DNA of 64,000 bases from Multifurca ochricompacta (Eukaryota; Basidiomycota; Agaricomycetes; Russulales; Russulaceae). Positions 21,383 through 33,206 of the stretch are shown piece by piece. The notes beneath the pieces were generated by a model. That model had not been told where the DNA came from, did not search any database, and was given only the letters and a program-made list of their open reading frames with translations. The stretch is from positions 1 to 64,000 of the forward strand of contig WTXG01000200.1 of assembly GCA_022496185.1 (NCBI GenBank), read 5' to 3'. A program made the translations under genes and the position numbers. Numbering within the stretch: position 1 is the first letter of the stretch; the number at the start of each line of letters is the position of its first letter.

Positions 21383-21896
21383 TGTGACAGAATTCTCCCT
21401 GCGATGTTACTAATGACTTGACATTGTGTTTCACCGGTGTTTTGGCTTACTGAGGGCCTAACCCCTCCTAATTCTCCTTAGTTCTAGCTCATTCTACTGC
21501 ACAACTATTTAGATACTATGTCATAGTCCTAGAACCTTCTATTTACTATGACATAGCTAGTTCTACATGTATTTAAAGACCTACTAGAGTAGAGAGACAG
21601 ACTAAGTCTGTTCTCTTGTGTCCAATCCAAGGTGCTTCGGAATTCTTGAGTCCTCTCAGTTAGAACCCCACTTGAACTCTCCAAGATGTGACTTGGAGAG
21701 CCTTCATCATCTTGAACTTGCTGCAGGACTGAGCGTCTCTGCCATCGACTTCGATTTTCACGCATGCCCTCAACTTCATTGTGGGCTTGACCAGAACTTG
21801 ACTTTGCTGTGACCTAGAGCCTTGACTTATCTTGACGCGACTTGGGAGGCTAGCTCCCACACGATCCCTGACACAGTTCCGCACCTAACTGTGACA
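21383..21896 (+). repeat. 3' LTR of the degenerate gypsy (514 bp)
   Basis: Same length as the 5' LTR. The seven differences counted by eye are all transitions that convert CG to TG or CA in one copy. Confidence 0.92.
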
Positions 21897-22578
21897 AGTG
21901 GGGCAGCATAGAGCGTAGCCAGGACTGGGGAGATCGGGGATCCCTGTGGGGTGCCAATCATTGTCATATGAGGAGGGCCCGTGTGTCCATTGAAAGAGAG
22001 ACAAGCTGAGCGCCCAGTGAGGAAGCTGTTGACCCAGGCCACGACCTGAGGGGGGTAGCCGAGTCGGGCTAAGACCATGGAGCACCTGGAGGGGTGGATG
22101 TGATCAAAAAACCCTGAGACATCAAAGAGGACCATGCCGCAGACCATGCCGGAGGCCTGGACATGGGTGACGTCATGCACCAGGGAGAGAGCGAGTCCAG
22201 GCAACACGAGTTAGATCATGCACCGAACTGTGTAGACGGCAGGGTGCCGTATCGATCGATGTCAGACGTAAGGCGCTTGGCAAGGGCCTTGTCCAGGAGT
22301 TTGCCCATGGTCTCCAGAAGAGAGATGGGGCGGTGCGCCTTAGCAAGACTGTAGTCGGTCGGGCGGGTTTAGGGAGGACAACGGTGAGGGCGTGTTTCCA
22401 GGCCAGAGGAACATGGCCAAGGGCTAGCAAGCCGTTGAACAAGGCTGTGATGTGATCGTCGATCACAGGCCAAGCCCATTTGAGGATGCGCCAGTTGAGC
22501 TTCGAGAACCCAGGGGTGGATTTGGATGAGGTGTGGCGGAGCAAGTCAGCTATCTCATCTGGAGTGAAGGGAGTCCAG
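21897..22578 (-). pseudogene. LINE ORF2: reverse transcriptase, first half
   Basis: Minus-strand protein with RT fingers and palm: KSTPGFSKLNWRILKWAW, HVPLAWKHALTVVLPKP, then a frame change near 22200-22370, then LFDVSGFFDHIHPSR (first catalytic Asp region) and GTPQGSPISPVLATLY (the PQGSPLSP-type block). The YIDD block continues at 17185-17892 on the other side of the gypsy. At least one frame break is present besides that insertion. Confidence 0.85.
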
Positions 22579-23913
22579 TCACGAGTGGGGAACTGGGGTG
22601 GGTCGTCCTCGAAGACAGGAGGAACGGGAGTGGACTCGAGCCAAAGAACTGAGCCACGAAAACATCCTCAATTGCCAGCCTGTCCCAGAGCAGTGGGCCT
22701 CCAGGGCGATGGATGGCAGGAACAATAGAGATTCGTGGCCATGCCACCAAGCTGCGACGTCCCAGACATCCTGAGTAGCAATAGCATCATTGGTCCAGGC
22801 AAACTTGGCAGCCTGGATTTCACGATGTAAGGAAGACGCTGCAGCAGCTTTAGTGGCAGGATCGCGCCTAGAGCGGTGAAGGGCAGTGACAGCCTGAGAG
22901 CAGGCCGGGTTCCACCATTTGGCGCGTTTGGCACAAGGTGATGTTGACACAGCCAGGTGGATGTCCAAAATGGTGAGGATAACATCCAGCAGCGAATCAG
23001 CAAAGGCATCCATGGCCAAGGCCGAGTCCAGAACAGGGATGGCAGGGAGAGAAAGCTTGAGGTGATCTCGCCAAGCAATAAGGGTGTCATCAGAGACCTG
23101 AGTAACATAACTCTTGACCGCAGGGGCCGGAGTAAGCGACAGGAGGGAGTGTTGCCAAGAGAAACGTAGGCCAGCATGATCAGAACCGAGACCAGCTGAC
23201 CAGTCGATCGAGACAGGGGAGAGGGAGCCTCCTAAGCAAAGCATTTGAGAGGCCCAAACCAAGTCAAGTACGTTACCCTCATGGTTCGCCGTGTGGCAGG
23301 TAATGACACCTGGGGCTGAAACCAAGTCGAGACCCTGATCAGATGTCCAGTCCAGGAAGGAGGAGGCATGAGAAGAGGTGGGGGTGGAGGAGCCAGGCAG
23401 GGCCCAGTCTGGGTGGTGGAGATTGAAGTCTCTGGCAAGAATGGTCGGTGTGTCATCCAAAGTCAGCGCAAGGAGTGCGCGGAGAGTGGACAGGTCCCGA
23501 ACGTCATTGTAGAAGGATATGATGTGGAGTGTGTGGTCTTGGATCCGCAAGTCACCTATGAGCACACAGGGGTGCGCGCACAGATTGTGCCGAGTTTCAA
23601 ACTGGGCAGAGAAAGGAACATCAGGGTGGGACGGGTGGAAGCATCTCACATAGATAAGAGTCTTCACGCAGGTCAGGGCCGGCAGCAAAGGGTAGAAGAA
23701 GGTCCAGCCTGGGTGGGCTGGGGCACCGAGGGTATCCAGACCGTCAGGGAGGGTGTCGGAGCGCGAGACGCCGATTCGGCCAAACCAGGGCTCGTGCACC
23801 AAAAGAATGTGGTCCTGTTTGTTAGTATTCAGCATGGCGTGCAGGTTCACGTTACTGTGCTGTATGTTGAGGCTCAGGATGGAGCACTCAGACATGGAAG
23901 GCGAAAGGGTCAA
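22579..23913 (-). pseudogene. LINE ORF2: APE-type endonuclease and linker
   Basis: The long open minus-strand frame encodes an exonuclease-endonuclease-phosphatase fold that nicks target DNA for LINE insertion. Visible blocks are LLVHEPWFGR (metal-binding Glu), ISFYND, ILARDFNLHHPDW, GNVLDLVWAS and LGSDHAGLRF (SDH). The usual Gly before DFN is Arg here; the Asp, Asn and His remain. After about residue 270 a linker leads to the RT at 22578. Earlier Met codons are possible, but 23913 follows closely on the end of the gag-like frame (23962), as usual for adjoining LINE ORFs. Confidence 0.9.
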
Positions 23914-23961
23914 GGGAGGGAGCAGGGGACGGCCCCACGGGGATTAGATCGCGGAGGGAAA

Positions 23962-24804
23962 TCACCTGTTTGATGAGCTCGACGAGGTCGGGAGCGTCTT
24001 GAGCCATCCATTGGGAGACAGATGTGCCGGAGCCATTGCCACCGATGAGGCGGTCAAGGAAATAAAGCTCGATGGCCGCCTCGTGGCGGCGTGAGGAATC
24101 AGTAGGAAGCGCAGGTGCTGCATCCCGTGGGTGGTAAGGCTTTCACCATCAAAGAGGATGGAAGCCATGCCACTGCAGGTGTGGCGCGCTGCGGCCGCCG
24201 ACGAGATCAATGCCTCTGTGCATTGGCGGGGGGTAGGTTCTGGGGCTGACACTGTGGAAGGTGTGCCAGCAGCCATGTTCTGTGACTCGGTGAAGTTGGA
24301 GATAGAAGACGTACTGGGGGCCTCCTGAACAGGAGGCCGTGCTGGTTTCTTCGTGGTTGTCATCCTGGCGTCTGGGCGAGCAACCAGGGGTTTTGCTTGG
24401 GGCTTGTTTGGGGCCTTGCGGGAGACAGTGGTGAAACCATCAGACGCGAGCGCGGGAACAGAGGCCGCAGGGGATGGGGTAGCACCCAAAACCGGGGCTG
24501 GCGCAGCGGAGGGGCCTGTCCAATTGTCAGGCGTGTCAGCGAGCGCAGGAGCAGAGAATGGGCCCCGCTTGGGGCATTTGGCCGAGTGTGTGTGGTGGCC
24601 AGTCTGGCCGCAAAGCAGGCACTTGAACTTGCAGTCGCATTGACCAGCGACTTTGTGGGGGCCGAGGCACATAGCATTGTGCTCGGCGAATGGGTGGGCA
24701 CCACTGCACTTGTAACAGAGCGGTTTGTTGAGCGGCTGCTGGCAAACGCGGTGGCCGTTGGAACACTTGACCTGCTGGGTACGGTGACCGAGCTTGTGGC
24801 AGCG
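23962..24804 (-). pseudogene. LINE gag-like ORF, C-terminal part with CCHC knuckles
   Basis: On the minus strand this continues directly from 32300: removing chromovirus 2 and one copy of CAGCG gives an uninterrupted VQCRRCHKLGHR. Three Cys/His clusters follow (CHKLGH..., CYKC...H...C, CKFKCLLCGQTGHH) and then a Pro/Ala/Ser-rich tail ending at 23962. Such ORF1 proteins bind LINE RNA. The split is caused only by the gypsy insertion. Confidence 0.88.
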
Positions 24805-25394
24805 TGTTACGACCCCTGCCTAGCAACCCGCTTTTCTTCATGATCCCCAGTGACGACCCTACCCATCCCCCTACTTTACATTTCCTGATCACGTCCCCTT
24901 CCTGGGATCCGTCACATGCCTTGCTTCCTTCCCCGTGACTGACTTTGTCTTTGTTTATGACGCTTTGTCTATGTTTGGCTTCTTATCCGTTATCTCTTAT
25001 CCCTTATTGCTACGACCGGACACTTACTTAATTCCCTATCAGAAGCCAGGCTTTACACCCTTCGCTTTCGTATATTCGGGCCCACATGACTCCGTGTTAT
25101 CTTATCTTTAGATGCCCATTCAATTACGTATATAAGTCCGCTGTAACTACAATGTAGACCTCAGACTCGACTTATTGAATACATTGGTGTTTGTCTTCTG
25201 GACTTCCCTTTGAAACCTCTGACTTGATTGTCTCAGTGCTTTTGGCACTTTCTGCTCAACATCGTCACTAGGGAACAGCCCCTTTGACATTGACTCATCC
25301 ATTTAAACTCCAAGAGGTCCTGTTGACCTCTTATCTGAATAATGTACAAAGCTGTCGCACAAGTCGTGCAGAACATCTCGCACCAGATGTAACA
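24805..25394 (+). repeat. 5' LTR of chromovirus 2 (590 bp)
   Basis: It starts TGTTAC and ends GTAACA. TATATAAG near 25129 matches the same word in the copy 1 LTR. Confidence 0.95.
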
Positions 25395-25413
25395 TCAAGT
25401 CGAGTCTCTCACA

Positions 25414-26928
25414 GTGGCTTCCAGCCGCAGTCAGACCCTCTTCCGAGAAGAGCTTATTGAACGCAGAGACGAGAATAATCTTTCACAGCAAGTACTTGGC
25501 TCTGCCACCTGGAAAGACTTTGAGTCTGAGTTTGGATACTACATCTATCATGACGGAAGATACCAACCGGTAGAATACAACAACGAGAAGAGAGTTTGGT
25601 ATCGCATCCGATACTCGGACAGCTGACACTCTTGGGTCACTACAGGACCTGCCCCACCCGAATTTGGACTAGGCCTGTGGAGAGAAAATCCCCCGGCCAT
25701 CGTCACAGACTCTGAACCAGAGGAGTACATAGAAGAACCTAGTGAAGAAGAAGCACCGGCATTAGCAGCGACTACGTTTCCGGTTGCACCTGCAGTTGTC
25801 ACGTTCAGAGCCCCTGCTTTGACAACTCCCCAGATATCAATACAGTCTACAGACACCGTCACCCCATCCTACCCACCCATGTCCACCATCGCCGCCCAAC
25901 TCCCAGACCCCGCCCCACCAGCCCCTGTGGCACCACCACCAAACATCCCCCCCCCTTCCAGACATCTGTCCAGAGTGTTGCCCCAAACATTCACTGGGGA
26001 CCGCTCACAAAGCAAGAAGTTCATGTTGGAGTTCACAACATTCAAGAACTTCAATCATGATGTCCCACAGATTGTTAACCCGTTCCAATGAGCCAATCTG
26101 TTTCTCTCCCTGATCCGAGGGGATGCAGTGGATGATTGGACGATGGAGCAGCTGGAGTGGCTCAATGAGCAGGTTGAAAGCAGGCGTCGAACCACAAGCG
26201 AAGGTCTTTGGGAGACCATAGCAGAAAGGTTCAAGGATGCCTTCACAGATGGGCAGGCCAAGCAGAAAGCAGCCCGGGAACTAAAGTCCCTCAGAATGGA
26301 GAAGGGAGAACTTGACGCATACGTCGCCAAGTTCAGAAGTCTAGCCAACAGGGCCGGCTATGACACCGATGAAGAGGCAACATTAGACCTCTTTTCGCAA
26401 GGTTTGCCCAACCCCCTAGTCAAAAATATTATTCAATTCCATCATCCTCACGACTGGGACACTTGGGTTGATGCTGCTTGGAGGCAGCAACAAGACTATC
26501 TCGACTTCCAGACAAGGTTTGGAGTCGACACCAAAAAAGGCAAAACCCGAGATCAGTGGAAGGCAGCGTTCAGGGTAAAGCCCGCCCTGCATGGCCAGAG
26601 GGATCCAAATGCTATGGACACCTCTGCAGATCGGGCCCAAGCCCAGGCGGCACTTACAGAAGACGAGCGGCAGATGCTAATGAAGGAAGGGCGTTGCTTC
26701 CATTGCAGAGCATTAGGACATATGTCCTGGGACTGTCCCAAGAAGGGAGCACGAGTCACCATCGCCACTGTGGCAACAGAGCATCCCGTTCAGAACAACC
26801 CCCCCACCGTGGACAAGCGGTCAAAAGAAGAGAAGGCTCAGGATATATGGGCCAACATGATGAAGGAAAGTGAGGAAGTGCACGCCATATTGGTGGAAAA
26901 GGTGTTTGCGAAAAAGGATTTTTGTTAG
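25414..26928 (+). pseudogene. gag: gag of chromovirus 2 (two TGA stops)
   Basis: The likely start is the ATG at 25414, giving MASSRSQTLFREELIERRDE; this shows what copy 1 has lost at the window edge. TGA stops at 25624-25626 and 26089-26091 both stand where copy 1 has CGA (Arg). The CCHC knuckle reads CFHCRALGHMSWDC. The gag stop is TAG at 26926-26928, just after the T5 slip run. Without the two stops the frame is otherwise open, about 505 codons. Confidence 0.93.
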
Positions 26929-29900
26929 GCTCAAACCCATCGGCCTGGGCACAAGCACTCCATGTTACCTCTGTGTATGCTAGTCGATTCAAATCATTGA
27001 AAATACCAGTCCATTTTGAAACTACACAGAGGACGGCCGATCGAGATATTTTAGTGGACTCCGGAGCCACAGACAATTTTATTCACCCACGACTAATCAA
27101 GACAATGGGTTTGGGACAGCTGGCACTTCCCCAGGAAAAGAACATTTGGAATATTGACAGAACGGCCAATCGCGCTGGAAAGATCACTCACTATACGGAT
27201 CTGAAGGTCCAGGTTGGAGAGGTTATGAAGAACATTCGTTTCCTAATTACGGATCTAGGAGACGAAGATCTTATCTTAGGGTACCCGTGGCTCGCCGCGT
27301 TTGAGCCCAAGATCAACTGGGCTGATGCGACAATGGATAAAGAATCATATCCCACTATCATCACGTCGATAGGCTATGACTATGCAGTCAGACATCCAAC
27401 AATAAAAGCCACGAGTACAGGAGAAGAAGACCCAGGTCACTGTTATGCTACAAAAGCATCAGAGCTAGCCCAGAAAGCAATACAAGGGCAGGCAGAAAAA
27501 ACGTACAGCAATGTAGTGCCAAGTACCTACCATCGGCATTGGAAGGTGTTTTCCGAAGAAGAATCCCAGCGTTTTCCACCCTCCAGACCATGGGACCACG
27601 CCATAGACCTACTCCCTGATACGCCAACAGCAATAGATTGCAAAATCTATCTGCTGTCCCAGTCCGAACAGGTGGCGTTGATGGAGTTCCTGGAAGAGCA
27701 TTTGGCAAAAGGATATATTCGCCCATCCAAGTCGCAGTACGCTTCACCCTTCTTCTTCATCAAAAAGAAGGATGGCAAGCTGCAACCAGTTCAGGATTAC
27801 TGACGAATTAACACATACACCATGAAAAATGCCTACCCCCTGCCGCTCATCTCTGAACTCATCGACACTATGAGGGATAAGTCCCTCTTCTCAAAGATGG
27901 ACGTGTGATGGGGTTATAACAACGTCAGAATCAAGGAAGGTGATCAGTGCAAAGCGGCGTTCAAAACAAATCAAGGGTTGTTCGAACCCAATGTTATGTT
28001 CTTTGGTCTCACGAATTCGCCAGCAACATTCCAGTCTATGATGAACCACATCTTCCGTGACCTCATTCTCACAGGAGAAGTAGTGATCTATATGGACAAC
28101 ATCCTAGTAGCCACCCCAGATGACTTGGACCACCACCGAAGTCGCATACATCAGGTGTTGGATATACTGCAGGAACATGACCTCTATCTCAAGCCCGCCA
28201 AATGCTCCTTCGAACAGCGGAGCGTTGAGTACCTCGGGGTCATCTTGGAAGGAGGACAAGTGCGTATGGATCCCGTTAAAGTACAGGGAATCCGGGAGTG
28301 GCCTGTGCCGACTTGTGTCAAGGATGTCCGATCGTTCATTGGATTCTGTAACTTTTACCGACGATTTGTCAAGGGGTTTTCAGGCATAGCATGACCACTG
28401 AACAACCTGCTGAAAAAGGACGTACCATGGCATTGGGATGCCACACAACAACAGGCGTTTGAACAGATTAGGGACCTCATTGGCTCAGAGCCAGTACTTA
28501 TCCAACCAGATCTAGGCCGCCCCTTTGAAGTAGAAGTGGACACCTCGCACTTTGCGAATGGAGCAGTATTATACCAGAGAGACGCCACACAAGTACTCCA
28601 CCCAGTGGCATACTATTCTGAAACCTTCTCCCCTGCTGAGAGGAACTACGACATCTGGGATAGGGAGCTCTTAGCCATAGTCAAGGCGTTGCGACACTGG
28701 CGACCCTATTTGGCAGGCACCCCTCATAAGACCATCATTCACACTGATCATTCCAACCTCCTATACTGGAAAGAACCCCACAAGATCAGCTGGCGTGTGG
28801 CACGAGAAGTCTTGGAATTAGAAGAATATAACTTCACGCTGAAACACATTGCTGGGAGTCAGAATGCTAGAGCAGATGCATTATCGCACAGACCGGACAT
28901 GCATACAGGGGAGGACGACAATAATGACATTACTGTCCTCCCAGAAGAGGTATTCGCCAAAACGGCCATTGTCAGTCTCCATGACATGGACCTTTGGGCA
29001 CAGGTTTCCCAAAATATGAACCAAGACCTGTGCCGTTCATGGGCCGACGCTCACAATTTGAAGGAAATCAGTGGTCTTTGGTGGAAAGATGGGGATCGAC
29101 TTGTTGTCACCGGTGGTGACAACATTAAGAGGGGGGTGATCCATTTTCATCACGACCTTCCCTCCGCTGGCCATCCAGGCATTGCCAACACTTATGCCCT
29201 GGCCAAAAGAGACTATTGGTGGCCCAATATGAAAAAAGATATTGAGAGCTACGTATGAGGATGCACATCATGTCAAGCAAACAAGGTGAACACGCACCCA
29301 AAAGTCCCACCAATGCTCCCCATTACTCCCAGTACATCGACTCCTTTCCAGACCATTGCTATGGACTTCATTGTCAAGCTGCCCAAATCACAAGGCTTCG
29401 ACACTATCCTTACAATCACAGACCATGATTGCTCCAAAGTGGCCCTCTTCATTCCCTGCAACGAAACTATCACAGCCGAAGGAGTGGCGAAACTATACCT
29501 GAACCACGTATATCGTCACTATGGACTCCCTAAGAAGATCATCTCTGACCGAGATACCCGTTTTACATTGGCGTTTGCGAGAGCCTTATGCAAGACGCTG
29601 GACATCACGCAGAATATCTCGACGGCGTACCATCCACAGACAGACGGACAGTCTGAGTGGACGAACCAATGGTTGGAACAGTATCTCCGGTTTTGGTGCA
29701 ACGGCAGGCAAGACGATTGGGCAGAATGGCTGTCGACCGCAGAATTCGCTCACAACTCATGGCCCAATGGAACGACAAAATCCACCCCCTTCTCCCTTAT
29801 CATGGGCTGGACTCCATGCACCACATGGACAGATAACCTATCAATGTCCCGTCAGTAACCGAACGGATCGGCCAATGGGAAGAGCTGCGGCGATCAGCCA

Positions 29901-30376
29901 ATGAGAATCTGGTAAAGGCGCAACAGCTTCTGGCAGCACAGCCAAGCACATTCACACCTTATCAGACCAATGACTGGGTATGGCTCGAGGGTAGGAACAT
30001 TCACACGTCACACCCCTCGGCCAAATTGGCACCCTGACGTCATGGACCCTTCCAGATCACAAGGAAGCTGTCAGACGTCTCTTACGAATTGCAGTTGCCG
30101 CCGAAATGGAAGATCCATCCAGTCTTCCATGCCAAACTTCTGACCCCTTACAAGGAAACCTCCATTCATGGAGAGAACTTCCCAAGACCCCTGCCCGACC
30201 TTATCGACGGCGAAGAAGAATGGGAAGTAGAGTGCATTCTAGACTCCAAGCGACAGGGCCGAGGGCGCAAGTTGTATTACCTGATCAAGTGGAGAGGTTT
30301 CCCAGACTCTGACAACTCATGGGAACCAGCCGGGGATATCTCTGCCCCGGACCTGATTGCGGAGTTCCATTTATGA
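26922..30376 (+). pseudogene. pol: pol of chromovirus 2 (multiple TGA stops, one frame change)
   Basis: Same domain order as copy 1: LVDSGATDNF protease, RT with YMDNIL (copy 1 has YMDDIL, so a catalytic Asp is Asn here), RNase H, HHCC and DDE integrase, chromodomain. TGA stops lie at 27801, 27906, 28392, 29256, 30035 and 30374 (first base of each). At 27801, 30035 and 30374 copy 1 has CGA. A one-base loss in an A run near 29837 shifts the frame. The enzyme is dead several times over. Confidence 0.93.
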
Positions 30377-30475
30377 CATCCCCAAGCGCCCAAGAACAGT
30401 TAAAAGGGAGGCCAACTCCAGACTTTTCCCCCAGAACAACGCTTCACCAGCAATGTCCTAACCACACTCTAAAAC

Positions 30476-31678
30476 ATGTCTTCCTCCTTCGTCGCTGCCT
30501 CTGCCGCCATTGATGCCTTCGCTGCCACCACTGTGGTCGTGGAAGCCTTCCCTTCCGCTCACCCCTCCACTCGTCCCTCCTCCCCTATCAACTATGAAGC
30601 TGCGGAAGAACGCGTTAAGAACCAATCACCCAACCCAAACGACGACTTTGAACACTGTGAGGAGCCACACCCCAATGACCTGGTGGGTATGGAGATGGAC
30701 GACGACGTCCCTGAGTTCCCATTCTTCGCCAACAATCCGAACTCGTCAATGTACTTCCCGCTCGAGATCACCATGGTGGATAGCACCAAGGAGATAGCTA
30801 AGTACATCTTCTACACCAATGGAGGGATGGATGTTGCAGGATGCATGAGGAAGAACGGCCCCGTTTATGGGGCCCTGGTTTATTTGGAAGAGCGCTATAC
30901 AGGACGACTGCATCACACAATGAGCGATGAACAGCTAGGGCATTTGGCCGTGGAAGATTCCTGTGCCTTTGCGATCGACGAAGTACTGAACGACATGTGT
31001 CTCCCGCCCTCAAAGCTGAGGTAATGAGGCTGCGGAAGAACCTGACGCTGCATACGACGCTCAATAAACAGTACAAGGAACACGCGAAGATGATGACAAG
31101 ATTGACCAGTGGGATGTTCCAGGTCGAGCAGGAGTTGGTAGAGATCCGAAAGAGGCTGGAAATAGGGGATGCGTACCAGACCATTGCTGAAAGGTATGCA
31201 GACACATACCGCGACCTCTCCCTCCATGATCATTAGGGGCTGCACCAAGGTTGTTGCCCAATCGGTTCGAGATGCCGTGGATGCACGAGAATCCCCGCGG
31301 AGAGACATGTTGGCGGTGTGACAGTAAGTACCATATCAGCTGGAACTGTCCCCTCAACCGCAAGTGGTGTCGCCACTGCCGCAGCAACCTGCACTGGAGC
31401 CGGTTCTGCATTTTCCGCTGTGTGGGCGTTCCCCGACAATCATCAACCCATCCGGCTGGTGCGGCAAGTGCCTGCGTCACAATGCGGGGCATCGCGAGTT
31501 GGACTGCCCGATCCACGACCTCTGTCACTCGTGTGGACAGCGCAGCCCCTATGGCTTCCTCTGCGCACATAGGTGTCCCCAGGATGAGGACAAGGAAAAT
31601 TACACCATGGACGATCGTAATGTAGCCAATGATTACTTGGACCTGGTGCAGGATGATGATGGTACGAGTCGTTTCTAG
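30476..31678 (+). pseudogene. ORF3 of chromovirus 2: zinc-knuckle protein (decayed)
   Basis: It begins with ATG at 30476 and reads unbroken across the place where copy 1 has its frame change, showing that ORF3 was one gene of about 400 codons. A one-base loss near 31005 and further changes near 31210-31240 and 31430 break it. CWRCDSKYHISWNC and CRHCRSNLHWSRFC knuckles are intact, followed by the variant clusters, and the end VQDDDGTSRF is the same as in copy 1. The N-terminal half keeps VKNQSPNPNDD and MYFPLEITM. Function unknown. Confidence 0.8.
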
Positions 31679-31709
31679 CTGGGTCAGCTAGAGCCAGAAG
31701 AGGGGGTGA

Positions 31710-32299
31710 TGTTACAACCCCTGCCTAGCAACCCGCTTTTCTTCACGATCCCCAGTGACGACCCTACCCATCCCCCTACTTTACATTTCCTGATCACGTC
31801 CCCTTCCTGGGATCCGTCACATGCCTTGCTTCCTTCCCCGTGACTGACTTTGTCTTTGTTTATGACGCTTTGTCTATGTTTGGCTTCTTATCCATTATCT
31901 CTTATCCCTTATCGCTACGACCGGACACTTACTTAATTCCCTATCAGAAGCCAGGCTTTACACCCTTCGCTTTCATATATTCGGGCCCACATGACTCCGT
32001 GTTATCTTATCTTTAGACGCCCATTCAATTACGTATATAAGTCCGCTGTAACTACAATGTAGACCTCAGACTCGACTTATTGAATACATTGGTGTTTGTC
32101 TTCTGGACTTCCCTTTGAAACCTCTGACTTGATTGTCTCAGTGCTTTTGGCACTTTCCGCTCAACATCGTCACTAGGGAACAGCCCCTTTGACATTGACT
32201 CATCCATTTAAACTCCAAGAGGTCCTGTTGACCTCTTATCTGAATAACATACAAAGCTGTCGCACAAGTCGTGCAGAATGTCTCGCACCGGACGTAACA
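31710..32299 (+). repeat. 3' LTR of chromovirus 2 (590 bp)
   Basis: Same length as the 5' LTR and preceded by the purine tract AGAAGAGGGGGTGA. The differences from the 5' LTR are all CG versus TG or CA. Confidence 0.95.
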
Positions 32300-33092
32300 C
32301 AGCGTCTGCATTGGACGAGGGTGGGCACAGGACCGGCATGGACAAGTTGGGCCAGGCAGCCAAACATGTATGTTGGTGTTTGAAGGAGCCGCGCCACATC
32401 AGCAGGTGAGAGCCCATGAAGGGCAAAGACCACCATGGCGCAGGCCGACTTGATGTTGGTCAGGTCCTGTTGCCAGCGGGGCAGGGAGGGGAAAAGAGCG
32501 TGCATGAACTGGCCATTACGGTGCAGTTCAACCTGTAGGGTGGCCAGGTCGAAAATGATCCCATCTCCAGCAGACACGTACACGTCACGGAGTTGGAACC
32601 ATTCCCAGCCCCGGGTGGGGACCAGGTGGCCGCCAGGGAAAGGTTTGGTGAGTGCCGGTTCATACGGCAGGAGAGTCTGGAGTGAGTGCACCCCGCGAAG
32701 GTAAAAATGAAGTTACCCTCTGACTTTCCAACACCGACAGACCAGCGGCTGGAAAGGATGTGTGGCGCTGAGGCCGACTGGCGAAGGAGGGCTTGACAGG
32801 CCTCCAAAAGTAATTGTGGGGGTGGGGCAAGCCCATGAGATATTTGGCCCGCCAGGAGCAGGGGCAGGAGGACCAAGACCTCCATCATGTGCTCCTGGAC
32901 AGGTGCATGGGTGAGGGAGGTGGCAGGCGCCTTCAGGGCAGTGCGGGGGTTGGGGCCACCCTGCATTGTGCGGCCTTGGGCCTTTGTTGCGGCCTGAGCG
33001 AAGGAGACAGCCTTGAGCTGTTGCGCCATCGTAGAGGGACCAACCACGCAGAAGTTGTCGGTCGGAGTGGAGCCTAATGGCCCAGGGCCCAC
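32300..33092 (-). pseudogene. LINE gag-like ORF, N-terminal part
   Basis: The minus-strand frame from 33092 reads TDNFCVVGPSTMAQQ and SFAQAATKAQG, a start I recognise as typical of Tad-like ORF1 proteins, then ILSSRWSVGVGKSEGNFIF. One base is missing from a G run near 32692, after which the other frame continues with TRGWEWFQLRDV and CMFG-like TYMFGCLAQLVH to VQCRRC at the gypsy border. The CCHC part continues at 24804. It probably binds LINE RNA. Confidence 0.85.
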
Positions 33093-33206
33093 AGGAGGAG
33101 CAGCGGGGCCCGGGGCTGTCAGCTGACCAACTGGCAGCGGGCGTGTGTTGCGCGCAGCAGGTCAAGGGTTTGTTGTGGGGCATGGCACAGAGGCGCCTCG
33201 CTCAAG

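Larger units (their letters stand above)
17893..21896 (+). mobile_element. Degenerate gypsy with complete LTRs, only a chromodomain end left
   Basis: Two LTRs of 514 bp (17893-18406 and 21383-21896) bracket 2,976 bp, and AGTGG flanks both sides (17888-17892, 21897-21901). An AGAAGGGGTAA purine tract precedes the 3' LTR. Of the coding region only a remnant at 19698-20062 is recognisable: a piece of integrase C-terminus and a chromodomain. Protease, RT and RNase H are gone. The LTRs differ at seven bases, all at CpG-type positions. It must have moved with enzymes supplied by another element. Confidence 0.93.
24805..32299 (+). mobile_element. Ty3/gypsy chromovirus, copy 2 (complete, inactivated)
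   Basis: The 7,495-bp element has 590-bp LTRs (24805-25394 and 31710-32299) and a 5-bp duplication CAGCG (24800-24804, 32300-32304). It sits in the gag-like ORF of the LINE. Gag, pol and ORF3 are present, but gag-pol has eight premature or terminal stops, all TGA, and several one-base frame changes. The LTRs differ at 13 bases by eye, every one at a CpG-type dinucleotide. It is related to copy 1, with clearly diverged DNA and well-kept protein sequence. Confidence 0.97.
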
